Shown here: piece after piece, positions 17,514 to 25,265 of the stretch
Numbering within the stretch: the first letter of the stretch is position 1
Layout: each line of letters starts with the position of its first letter
Source of the DNA: Caldithrix sp.
GTDB lineage: Bacteria > Calditrichota > Calditrichia > Calditrichales > Calditrichaceae
Direction of reading: 5' to 3'
Assembly (NCBI GenBank): GCA_014730185.1
Contig: WJIP01000156.1
Location: forward strand, 1-37,431
DNA length: 37,431 bases
Notes under the pieces: model-generated
Database searches by the model: none
What the model saw: only the letters and a program-made list of their open reading frames with translations
What the model was told of the DNA's origin: nothing
Program-made: the position numbers and the translations under genes

Positions 17514-17833
17514 CGATCTGAAATACTGACATAATATCAAGCAGCGATGCATTTTTTATACGGGCCAATCCTATAATTGATGGGTAAAAATAAACTTCAA
17601 CTCTGATTATTATTTCTTTGCATTAAGCGTGAAATTAATAAAGAGAAACGGGTATAACAGATTAATACTTTTCTTCCAAAATTTTGAAACAAAATTGTAA
17701 ATGAACAGTTAAACGATGTTGTACAATTCGGGTAATGGAATCGCTATTGATTTAAAAATAGTGCATTATTAAATTATAGTTTAAATAAAATATATTTCAA
17801 TTGATGCCGGTGATATTATTAAGGAGATGGATC
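17514..17833. other. Intergenic region upstream of the Bat/Gld cluster
   Basis: About 320 bp, AT-rich. It is the last long gap before the long plus-strand gene cluster and so the best candidate for its promoter. No convincing -35/-10 pair, sigma-54 site or Bacteroidota-type TTTG-N19-TAnnTTTG element was identified by eye. The AAGGAG ribosome-binding site of the next gene is at 17821-17826. Confidence 0.45.
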
Positions 17834-18229
17834 ATGGTAATTCGCTCTATCATAGTTGTTTTGTTGGGACTTTCTCTTTTTGCTGCATGTTCTACAAAAA
17901 AATCAGAAGCTGAATACTACCAGGCAGCCACAAAAGCCTACTCAGAAAACGACTATAAATTATCATTAGAACAGTTCAAGCAACTGATTAAGCATTATCC
18001 CGATGGCAAACGGGCGGCTGAAGCGCACTTTATGCTGGGCTTCATAAACGCAAACGATCTAAAGAACTATGAAGACGCAAAAAGTTATTATGAAAAATTC
18101 ATCAATAAATTTCCCAAACATGATTTAGCCGATGACGCCGAGTTTGAATTGAAAAATCTGGGTAAAGATGAAAATGATTTACCTATTTTTAAAGAATTAG
18201 CCAGCGACACTGTAAAAAAACAGCTATAA
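17834..18229 (+). CDS. Small TPR lipoprotein, YbgF/BamD-like
   Basis: A 131-residue lipoprotein. The signal peptide ends in the lipobox FAAC, so it is expected to be lipidated and held in the inner or outer membrane facing the periplasm. The mature part has about two TPR-type helical hairpins (EYYQAATKAYSEND, YPDGKRAAEAHFMLG, YEDAKSYYEKFINKFP), the pattern of YbgF/CpoB and BamD N-terminal repeats, but it is far shorter than either. The ATG at 17834 has AAGGAG 7 nt upstream; an earlier ATG at 17801 would put eleven extra residues before the signal peptide. It is the first gene of the cluster, 68 bp before the first BatD-like gene. TPR proteins usually act as scaffolds; partners may be the Bat proteins. 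Confidence 0.85.
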   Translation: MVIRSIIVVLLGLSLFAACSTKKSEAEYYQAATKAYSENDYKLSLEQFKQLIKHYPDGKRAAEAHFMLGFINANDLKNYEDAKSYYEKFINKFPKHDLADDAEFELKNLGKDENDLPIFKELASDTVKKQL

Positions 18230-18297
18230 TTTTATCGTATAATCATGAAATGATATCAATCCTCAGCAGATTAGATCGAAACCAAGAGGGGACAGAG

Positions 18298-19227
18298 TTG
18301 GATAAACAAAGAGGAATGATACAACTCCATTTTATACTTTTTGTCTTCTTTATTGTCAATATTGCTCCTGTTTTGGGTGCGGACACTTTAAATACTCAAA
18401 TTGAGCTCAGAACATATTTGAAAGAAAATTCTGTTCCGCTCAATAAGGAAGTGATTTATCACATTGAATTAAGATGGAAGGGCGATTTAAACCGGTATAA
18501 AGTTGTTCAGATCAGTGAGCCCGTCATCCAGAATTTAAAGCTGCGCGGAAGCGGTTCATCCAATAAAGTGTTTGAGACCGACTCAGGAATAACGGAATCG
18601 GTAAAGACATTGACTTACTATTTCACTCCAGTGGAAATGGGTATGGCCTACATTGATGGGATAACGGTGCAGTACGAAAATAATTTGTCTGGTGAAAGAG
18701 AAGAATTAGTGGCTCAACGTGTATCGGTGAAAATTGTTGATTCCGTGATTACAAGCCAGAAAAACAATAATCTGGCACGTAATATTTTCTTCATATTGAT
18801 ATTCCTCTTCTTAATGATCGTGCTTTATTTTATATGGCGATACTTTAGAATACAAAAACGCACTAGAAGGAACGAACTTCACCAGGACGAATCCCTTGAG
18901 GATCGTTATTTACGCAAGTTGCGTGATGAAATTAAAATTGATGACAACCGACCGACAGAACTTGTGGAACAATTATTAAATTTGTGCAATAAATATTTCA
19001 AAGAAAAGTATAATTTGTCGGGCGCGGTAACATTTGATAGGTTTGAACCATTTCTCGGTGATGATAATACACCGAACTCAACCATCGAAAAAATGCGACA
19101 GCTGTACAGGCAAGCAGAACTGAGCAAATTTGCCAGAGAAAAAGTGAACGGTGCTGAAAATCAATTGTTCTATGATACGGTAGAGATGACGCTCGAACAC
19201 CTCAATAAAAAGAGTTCAATAGTTTAG
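18298..19227 (+). CDS. Short BatD-like membrane protein (first copy)
   Basis: A membrane protein of 309 residues from a proposed TTG start: signal peptide-like helix (about 5-28), extracytoplasmic beta-rich domain (about 30-160) resembling the BatD / oxygen-tolerance Ig-like domain, one TM helix (about 164-184), then a cytosolic helical domain (about 205-305). The C-terminal domain looks related to that of the other two BatD-type proteins in this window, with a conserved pattern of a helix ending F/YLxxKYxL followed by F-D-F-F. The TTG at 18298 has AGAGGGG six nt upstream; ATG 18250 has no ribosome-binding site and ATG 18316 has one too close. MoxR follows 87 bp downstream. The probable role is as a membrane partner in a MoxR/Bat complex; the function is not known. 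Confidence 0.75.
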   Translation: MDKQRGMIQLHFILFVFFIVNIAPVLGADTLNTQIELRTYLKENSVPLNKEVIYHIELRWKGDLNRYKVVQISEPVIQNLKLRGSGSSNKVFETDSGITESVKTLTYYFTPVEMGMAYIDGITVQYENNLSGEREELVAQRVSVKIVDSVITSQKNNNLARNIFFILIFLFLMIVLYFIWRYFRIQKRTRRNELHQDESLEDRYLRKLRDEIKIDDNRPTELVEQLLNLCNKYFKEKYNLSGAVTFDRFEPFLGDDNTPNSTIEKMRQLYRQAELSKFAREKVNGAENQLFYDTVEMTLEHLNKKSSIV

Positions 19228-19314
19228 CTCAATGAAATATCCATTGATTTAAATTCAATACCAGAATCCCATAGAAAAAACGATATTACTGTGTGGATAT
19301 TCTAAGGAGGTCAA

Positions 19315-20304
19315 ATGAATCCGGACATTAAGGCGATAAATGAAAAAATAGAAAAAGAAAGTTCCTTTGTTGAGAATATTCTGAACGAAATTGGTAATGT
19401 GATTGTCGGGCAGACCTATATGGTTGAACGATTGCTCATCGGTCTGTTAAGTGATGGGCATATTCTGTTAGAAGGTGTGCCTGGATTGGCTAAAACATTA
19501 ACAGTGAGTACCCTGTCCAAAGCAATCGATACCAAATTTCAGCGCATTCAATTTACTCCTGACCTGTTGCCTGCCGATTTACTTGGCACGTTAATTTATA
19601 ATCAAAAAGAAATGGACTTTATTACAAAAAAAGGGCCCATTTTCAGTAATCTTATATTAGCTGATGAGATCAACCGTTCACCGGCTAAAGTACAAAGTGC
19701 ATTACTGGAAGCTATGCAGGAACGGCAAATCACCATTGGTGAAAATACGTTCCCTTTGGAAGATCCTTTTTTAGTGCTGGCGACACAAAATCCCATAGAG
19801 CAGGAAGGCACCTATCCATTACCCGAAGCTCAGGTGGATCGGTTTATGCTTAAGCTACAAATCGGTTATCCAAAAAAAGACGAAGAATTGGAGATTATCC
19901 GCCGGCAAACCAAAAGCGAATCGTATAAAGTGCAGCCGGTTATAAAACCGCATGAAATCATCAAAGCCAGATCTGTAGTTACTGAAATTTATATGGATGA
20001 AAAAATTGAACAATACATTATCGATATCGTTTTTGCAACACGTGAACCCAAATCCTACGGTCTCGATGAACTGGAGGGATTGATTAATTACGGTGCAAGT
20101 CCGAGGGCATCTATTTATCTGGCAAAGGCAGCCAGGGCCCATGCCTTTCTAAATGGCCGCGGTTATGTAACACCGGAAGATGTGCGGGAAATTGGAATGG
20201 ATGTTATGCGCCACAGAGTTATTTTATCCTATGAAGCAGAGGCGGAAGAAATGTCAACTGAAGATGTCATTCGCCGGGTACTCAATCGGGTGGAAGTTCC
20301 CTAA
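19315..20304 (+). CDS. MoxR-family AAA+ ATPase
   Basis: Cytoplasmic AAA+ ATPase of 329 residues, the normal MoxR length. It has Walker A GVPGLAKT (54-61), Walker B LILADE (113-118), sensor 1 ATQNP, an arginine-finger region and the C-terminal AAA lid (about 250-325). MoxR proteins act as chaperones that activate or assemble VWA-domain partners, and such partners (DUF58, BatA, BatB) are encoded downstream. A TAAGGAGG Shine-Dalgarno precedes the ATG at 19315. It is the only MoxR gene in the cluster, so it may serve all three VWA proteins. An 8-bp inverted repeat spans the upstream gap and its right arm ends next to the Shine-Dalgarno, which may or may not affect translation. Confidence 0.95.
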   Translation: MNPDIKAINEKIEKESSFVENILNEIGNVIVGQTYMVERLLIGLLSDGHILLEGVPGLAKTLTVSTLSKAIDTKFQRIQFTPDLLPADLLGTLIYNQKEMDFITKKGPIFSNLILADEINRSPAKVQSALLEAMQERQITIGENTFPLEDPFLVLATQNPIEQEGTYPLPEAQVDRFMLKLQIGYPKKDEELEIIRRQTKSESYKVQPVIKPHEIIKARSVVTEIYMDEKIEQYIIDIVFATREPKSYGLDELEGLINYGASPRASIYLAKAARAHAFLNGRGYVTPEDVREIGMDVMRHRVILSYEAEAEEMSTEDVIRRVLNRVEVP

Positions 20305-20376
20305 GCGGAATACTTTTTATTAATCAACGACGTTAGTTTAATTAGTTTTTTAATGATTTACTTTAACTGATAATAT

Positions 20377-21381
20377 ATGTTAATAGTCGGGCTCGGCATA
20401 GGCTTAATTGTTGTTTTAATTGTTGGTGTGTACTGGTTTAACCACCAACGTCTCAATCGTGCCAAACAACTGTCATTGGATATCGGCAATGATGAAGAAC
20501 GCATTCCCAAAGAACTGTTAAAAAAAGTTAAACAAATCGAAATTTCCACGCGGCAGGTTGTTAACGAAGTATTTTCCGGTGAATATCATTCCGTTTTTAA
20601 AGGACGAGGCATGGAGTTCAGCGAAGTGAGGGAATACCAACCCGGAGACGACGTGCGAAACATTGACTGGAATGTTACGGCTCGAATGGGACATCCTTTT
20701 ATCAAAGTGTTTGAAGAAGAACGCGAGCTTACGGTGATGCTTATGGTCGATGTCAGTTCCAGCGGTAATTTTGGTACAGCTTTGCAATTAAAACGGGAAA
20801 TAGCCGCTGAAATATCCGCCATTTTAGCATTTTCGGCCATAAAAAACAAAGATAAGGTGGGATTGCTTATCTTTTCCGATTCGATTGAGAAATTTATTCC
20901 GCCGCGCAAAGGGAAAAAACACGTTTTGCGTGTTATCAGAGAAATTTTGTTTTTTAAACCTCAGGAATCCAAAACGGATTTATCGGCGGCACTGGAATAT
21001 TTGAATCGGGTGATACGCCGAAAATCAACCGTATTTTTGCTTTCGGATTTCCTGACTGAAGATTATCAAAAAGCCTTGCAGGTGGCCAATAAAAAACATG
21101 ACATCATCGCCATGAGTATAACCGATCCAAGGGAAATGAGTTTGCCGGACGTGGGTATGCTTGAATTGGAAGATGCTGAAACCGGTGAAACACTATTGGT
21201 GGACACCAGCAGCAAGTCGGTTCGGAACACATTTTATGATCAAACCGGCGGGCGATTCCGGGAATTGGATAGCTTCTTTAAATCGATTGGTGTGGATCAT
21301 ATTAATATAAAAACTGATCGGTCGTATATTGAACCGATCAATAAATTTTTTAGAATGCGGGCTAAGCGATTAGCCTCGTGA
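20377..21381 (+). CDS. DUF58 protein with N-terminal membrane anchor
   Basis: A 334-residue protein with a TM helix at residues 2-22, then a cytosolic region ending in a DUF58 / VWA-like domain. The DUF58 hallmark GRGMEFSEVREYQPGDDVR..IDWN is at about 76-105, and a complete MIDAS metal site DVSSS at 125-129. DUF58 proteins are common partners of MoxR. Most DUF58 proteins have two or more N-terminal TM helices; this one has a single short anchor, and the ATG at 20377 lacks an evident Shine-Dalgarno, so the start is uncertain. It lies 72 bp after moxR. Proposed role: metal-dependent docking protein of the MoxR complex at the inner membrane. Confidence 0.9.
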   Translation: MLIVGLGIGLIVVLIVGVYWFNHQRLNRAKQLSLDIGNDEERIPKELLKKVKQIEISTRQVVNEVFSGEYHSVFKGRGMEFSEVREYQPGDDVRNIDWNVTARMGHPFIKVFEEERELTVMLMVDVSSSGNFGTALQLKREIAAEISAILAFSAIKNKDKVGLLIFSDSIEKFIPPRKGKKHVLRVIREILFFKPQESKTDLSAALEYLNRVIRRKSTVFLLSDFLTEDYQKALQVANKKHDIIAMSITDPREMSLPDVGMLELEDAETGETLLVDTSSKSVRNTFYDQTGGRFRELDSFFKSIGVDHINIKTDRSYIEPINKFFRMRAKRLAS

Positions 21382-21430
21382 AATAATCCAATATATAGAT
21401 GGTCAAATCCAAAAAAGATATGGATATTCA

Positions 21431-22384
21431 ATGAGATATCAAAAAAACATAGCATTAAGGGGTATGGTCGGGCTGATCACCGGCATGTTTTTATTGGTAT
21501 TATTCGCCTGTAAAACAGAACAAAAACCAAAGATACCGGCGGATGACAAACTAGAATTGGCCAATGCCTATTACACGAATGGTTTATATGAAGCGGCGGC
21601 AACGGAATATCTGGATTATCTGGATTCTTATCAGTTGGATGGTTCACGCCGGGCCAATACATACTATACGATCGCCAATATCTACTTCGAACGGTTGAAT
21701 GATTATGATAAAGCTTTGCAATATTATTTCAAAGTAAAATATCTTTATCCGGAAAGTCGACTTCAGAGTGAAGTTGGTAAACGCATTGTTAATTGCCTGG
21801 AACGGTTGGGTCGATCCTCTGATGCTCAGCGAAAAATGCAACAAAAAACCGCTCTCGATCCATCGCAGGTGCAGGAAAGCCGGCCGGGAGCCGTAATTGC
21901 ACGCATCGGTTCAACCAAAATTACAACGGGTGATTTGCAGCATGAGATGAGCAACTTGCCCAATTATATGCACCAGGAAATGAATGATCCGAAGAAAAAA
22001 ATAGAATTTTTGAAGCAGTATATTGTACAGGAATTACTTTACGATTCTGCGAAAAGGCAGGGATTAGACGAAGATAAAGAGGTCATTGAAGGCGCTTTTA
22101 GAGCTAAAAAAGCCTTAATGGCTGAAAAAATGTTACGACAAGAATTACAAGATAAAGTGGACATACCGCCGGAAGATGTGGAATTATACTATTTAGCACA
22201 TAAAGACAAATATACGGAAAAAGATGAAGAGGGTAATGTAGTTCGACAGAAACCTCTCAATGAAGTTAGCCAGCAGGCAGCGCGCGATTTAGCTGCCGAA
22301 AGACAGCAAAAAGCGTATCAGAAATTGATCGATCGTCTGATGAAGGCCGAAGATGTCAAAATATATGAACAACGCATTCAATAA
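21431..22384 (+). CDS. Lipoprotein with TPR repeats and a SurA-N-like chaperone domain
   Basis: A periplasm-facing lipoprotein of 317 residues. It has a signal peptide with lipobox LFAC (Cys27), a TPR/BamD-like region (about 38-140, with LANAYYTNGLYEAAATEYL and the DYDKALQYYFKVKYLYP hairpin), then a domain from about 152 (AVIARIGSTKITTGDLQHEM) to the end that matches the chaperone part of SurA/PpiD/PrsA proteins, including helices that normally flank the parvulin domain. The parvulin isomerase domain itself is missing: the two halves are joined near residue 260. The protein is therefore a likely non-catalytic chaperone or scaffold. The Shine-Dalgarno is weak. Its end overlaps the next gene by 32 nt, which indicates tight coupling. 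The combination of TPR and SurA-N in one lipoprotein is unusual. Confidence 0.8.
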   Translation: MRYQKNIALRGMVGLITGMFLLVLFACKTEQKPKIPADDKLELANAYYTNGLYEAAATEYLDYLDSYQLDGSRRANTYYTIANIYFERLNDYDKALQYYFKVKYLYPESRLQSEVGKRIVNCLERLGRSSDAQRKMQQKTALDPSQVQESRPGAVIARIGSTKITTGDLQHEMSNLPNYMHQEMNDPKKKIEFLKQYIVQELLYDSAKRQGLDEDKEVIEGAFRAKKALMAEKMLRQELQDKVDIPPEDVELYYLAHKDKYTEKDEEGNVVRQKPLNEVSQQAARDLAAERQQKAYQKLIDRLMKAEDVKIYEQRIQ

Positions 22385-23462
22385 AATAAAATTATATTTA
22401 CCGTTGGTGTTGGTGCTGCTGCTGTTAGTGAGCAATAACTCCAGAGCACAGGATAGTAAACACACTCTGATTGAAGTAGAATCCCGAGTGGATACATCTG
22501 TTATTACCATCGGTGATCGGGTGACCTATTCAATCATCATCAACTATAGAGAGGGTTTACGAACTGAACGCCCGGGAGAAGGTGTAAACCTGGGTATGTT
22601 TCAGATTAAAGACTATAAAGTCCATGATCCCAAGAAGCAAAACGGCCGTATTATTGAACATTTTGATTATCATATATCGGTTTACGATACCGGTCACTAT
22701 ACCATCCCGGCTTTTCCCATAGCTTATTTTCCCTCAGACAGCAGCAATGATTATCGAATCATCGAAGCCGATCCAATTGATATTACCGTTAAATCAATAT
22801 TGAGCGGGGATGGCGCCAGAGAATTGAAAGATATTAAACCGCCAAAGTCGATTCCATTTAACTATGCCTTCTGGATATCAATGGCGGTTATAGTTCTTTT
22901 ACTGGGGATAATCGGCTACATCGGGTATCGCATGTGGAAAAAACGTAAGGAAAAAGGATACCTGTTTACACCGCCTAAACCACCCCGTCCGGCGCATGAA
23001 GTTGCCCTGGAACAGCTGCAGGTTTTGTTTAACTCCCAATTAATTTCTCAGAAAAAATACAAAATATTTTTTACGGAGTTATCAAATATTATGCGAAGTT
23101 ACCTGGAAAAACGTTTTTTTATACCGGCCCTGGAAGAAACGACTACAGGAATACTGCGGAACATTCATAAACATATTAACGACGAAGATGATATCCAACA
23201 GTTACGTGATGTTTTGTTTCTTGCGGATATGGTTAAATTTGCCAAACATATTCCAGACGAGGCATCAATTAGTAAGGCCCGACAGGCTGCAGTGCGGTTT
23301 GTTGAGGATACAAAGCTTGTGTATCATGAACAGGTAGTCGGTCAGAGTCTGCAGGATGGTTCCTCAGTAGGAGAACCTAAGGGTGTAAACCAAGTGAAAT
23401 CGTTACCCGAGAGCAATCAAAAGAATGTAGAGAATAAAAACGGAGGTACTGGCATTGATTGA
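22353..23462 (+). CDS. Short BatD-like membrane protein (second copy)
   Basis: A 369-residue membrane protein with the same plan as the one at 18298: signal peptide (about 1-33, ending SRAQ), extracytoplasmic beta-rich domain (about 38-165), TM helix (about 173-193), then a cytosolic helical domain (about 208-330) and a low-complexity tail of about 40 residues. The cytosolic domain has LSNIMRSYLEKRF followed by PALEETTTGIL, closely resembling the equivalent part of full-length BatD downstream. The start overlaps the upstream lipoprotein gene by 32 nt; ATG 22353 or 22365 are both possible. Its stop overlaps the start of the GldA-like gene by 8 nt. That overlap ties the BatD-like protein and the ABC ATPase in translation. 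Role unknown; likely part of the same membrane assembly. Confidence 0.8.
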   Translation: MSKYMNNAFNKIKLYLPLVLVLLLLVSNNSRAQDSKHTLIEVESRVDTSVITIGDRVTYSIIINYREGLRTERPGEGVNLGMFQIKDYKVHDPKKQNGRIIEHFDYHISVYDTGHYTIPAFPIAYFPSDSSNDYRIIEADPIDITVKSILSGDGARELKDIKPPKSIPFNYAFWISMAVIVLLLGIIGYIGYRMWKKRKEKGYLFTPPKPPRPAHEVALEQLQVLFNSQLISQKKYKIFFTELSNIMRSYLEKRFFIPALEETTTGILRNIHKHINDEDDIQQLRDVLFLADMVKFAKHIPDEASISKARQAAVRFVEDTKLVYHEQVVGQSLQDGSSVGEPKGVNQVKSLPESNQKNVENKNGGTGID

Positions 23463-24393
23463 TGTAGAAAATTTAACGCGATTTTATGGGGATAAGAAAG
23501 CCATTGCCGATGTATCCTTTCATGTAAATAAAGGAGAAATCGTCGGGCTGTTAGGCCCCAATGCTGCAGGTAAAACAACAACGATGCGCATATTGACCTG
23601 CTATATGCCGCCCACCAGTGGAAACGCCACAGTAGGGGGATATGACATTTTTGATGAAAGTATGCACGTGCGGAATATTACCGGCTATCTGCCTGAAAAT
23701 CCACCGGTTTATACAGATATGAAGGTCAGCGATTATTTGGCATTTGTAGCCAAGATTAAAGGGGTGGATAAAAGAGATCGCAGGAAAGAAGTTGACACCG
23801 TTGTGGAAAAGGCGGCTATTGGCGACGTCCAGCACAGGATAATAGGTAAACTATCCAAAGGCTTTAAACAAAGAGTTGGCCTGGCTCAAAGCCTTATTAA
23901 AAATCCGGAAATTGTTATTTTGGACGAGCCCACTGTCGGTCTTGACCCCAAACAGATTATCGAAATCCGGGAATTGATCCGTAATCTGAAAGGCGATCAC
24001 ACCGTAATCCTTTCTTCCCATATTCTGCCGGAAATTGAACAGACCTGTGAAAGGGTCGTTATCATTAACGAAGGCGTCGTCGTTGCTGAAGATACGGTCG
24101 AAAATTTAACACACCTTCGGGAAGGCGGCGAACGCATCCGCTTGCGCATACAGGGCGGTAAGGAAGAAATCCGCAAGGCTCTGAAGGCCGTCGATAACAT
24201 TAAACAAATTGATTTTAAAGATGAAAAGAAGGGCATACATCATGTCAATATAGAAAGCGACAGCGATATTCGTAAAGAATTGGCAAAAGCAATTGTCAAT
24301 GACGGTTTAGGTTTGTATGAATTATCAGCCGATCGTTATACACTTGAAGATATCTTCTTACACCTGACGACTAAGGAAGAGGAGGTTGCCTGA
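23455..24393 (+). CDS. GldA-like ABC transporter ATP-binding protein
   Basis: Cytoplasmic ATPase subunit, 312 residues, of an ABC-2 type complex. It shows Walker A GPNAAGKT (34-41), signature LSKGFKQ (133-139), Walker B ILDEPT (155-160) and the H-loop His189; the extended C-terminal 90 residues are typical of the GldA/NatA branch. The start is a TTG at 23455 with GGAGGT seven nt upstream; no ATG fits. It overlaps the preceding gene by 8 nt and the permease begins 2 bp after its stop. In Flavobacterium, GldA with GldF and GldG is needed for gliding, but homologues are widespread in bacteria that do not glide, so motility should not be inferred here. The transported substrate is unknown. Confidence 0.93.
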   Translation: MIDVENLTRFYGDKKAIADVSFHVNKGEIVGLLGPNAAGKTTTMRILTCYMPPTSGNATVGGYDIFDESMHVRNITGYLPENPPVYTDMKVSDYLAFVAKIKGVDKRDRRKEVDTVVEKAAIGDVQHRIIGKLSKGFKQRVGLAQSLIKNPEIVILDEPTVGLDPKQIIEIRELIRNLKGDHTVILSSHILPEIEQTCERVVIINEGVVVAEDTVENLTHLREGGERIRLRIQGGKEEIRKALKAVDNIKQIDFKDEKKGIHHVNIESDSDIRKELAKAIVNDGLGLYELSADRYTLEDIFLHLTTKEEEVA

Positions 24394-24394
24394 T

Positions 24395-25177
24395 ATGATG
24401 AAAACATGGGCTATTTTTGAAAAAGAGTTTAAATCCTTTTTTTATTCACCGATTGCATACGTCATTTTAGCCATATTCACGGCATTAACTGGCGTATTTT
24501 TCTATCTATATTTATCCAGTTTTGTGGAAGCCTCATTAATGGATACAATTCGTTCACAGCAATATAGGATGGCCCCGCAAAAGCTGAATGTCAATCTGAT
24601 GTTGATAAGGCCGTATTTCTGGAACATCGCTTTAATTTCGTTGTTCGCCTTACCGACCATTACCATGCGATTGTATTCCGAAGAAAAACGTATGGGTACC
24701 GTGGAACTACTGTATACAACACCAATCAAACCCATACAAATTATTTTGGGGAAATTCTTTGCCGGGCTGGCACTTTACATCGTTCTGTTAATTCCAACGA
24801 TGTTATTCCAGGCGCTGTTATTTGCCTATGGTAATCCGGCCTTTATGCCGGTACTATCCGGCTATATCGGTCTGATTCTTCTGGGATCAGCATTTATCTC
24901 GGCAGGATTATTCATATCTACGACAACCGAAAACCAAATCATCGCAGCCATAGGCGGATTTGCGCTATCGTTATTGCTGTGGGTTGTGGGATGGGGAGCC
25001 AGTTATGCCGGCGGTACCCTTGCTCCCGTACTCGATTATATATCCATTATAAACCATTTTGAAGATTTTGCCCAAGGTGTCATTGATAGTACGCATATTA
25101 TTTATTATCTGTTATTTACGGCTGTAGGGGTGTATTTTTCTTTAAAGATGGTTGAATCGGTTAAATGGAGAGGCTGA
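24395..25177 (+). CDS. GldF-like ABC-2 permease
   Basis: Inner-membrane permease of 260 residues with about six TM segments (near 18-38, 68-90, 108-130, 140-165, 172-195 and 230-250). The pattern ALISLFALPTITMRLYSEEKR and ELLYTTPIKP in the middle is characteristic of GldF/NosY-type ABC-2 permeases. It starts 2 bp after the GldA-like gene; ATG 24395 is used because GGAGG lies 9 nt upstream inside the previous gene, while TTG 24386 would begin right after that site. It is the membrane partner of the upstream ATPase and the GldG-like protein downstream. Confidence 0.92.
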   Translation: MMKTWAIFEKEFKSFFYSPIAYVILAIFTALTGVFFYLYLSSFVEASLMDTIRSQQYRMAPQKLNVNLMLIRPYFWNIALISLFALPTITMRLYSEEKRMGTVELLYTTPIKPIQIILGKFFAGLALYIVLLIPTMLFQALLFAYGNPAFMPVLSGYIGLILLGSAFISAGLFISTTTENQIIAAIGGFALSLLLWVVGWGASYAGGTLAPVLDYISIINHFEDFAQGVIDSTHIIYYLLFTAVGVYFSLKMVESVKWRG

Positions 25178-25265
25178 TTGAACCACCTAATCTTTTCAGC
25201 CAAAGTGATTGCATATGACAAAACGATATGAATTATTTTGAAAAAATCCATGGAGAATATGAATT

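Noticed and set aside
19236-19301. AATATCCA / TGGATATT inverted repeat before moxR
   Set aside because: Arms of 8 bp are separated by 50 nt of AT-rich DNA; too weak to list as a site, though the right arm lies next to the Shine-Dalgarno.
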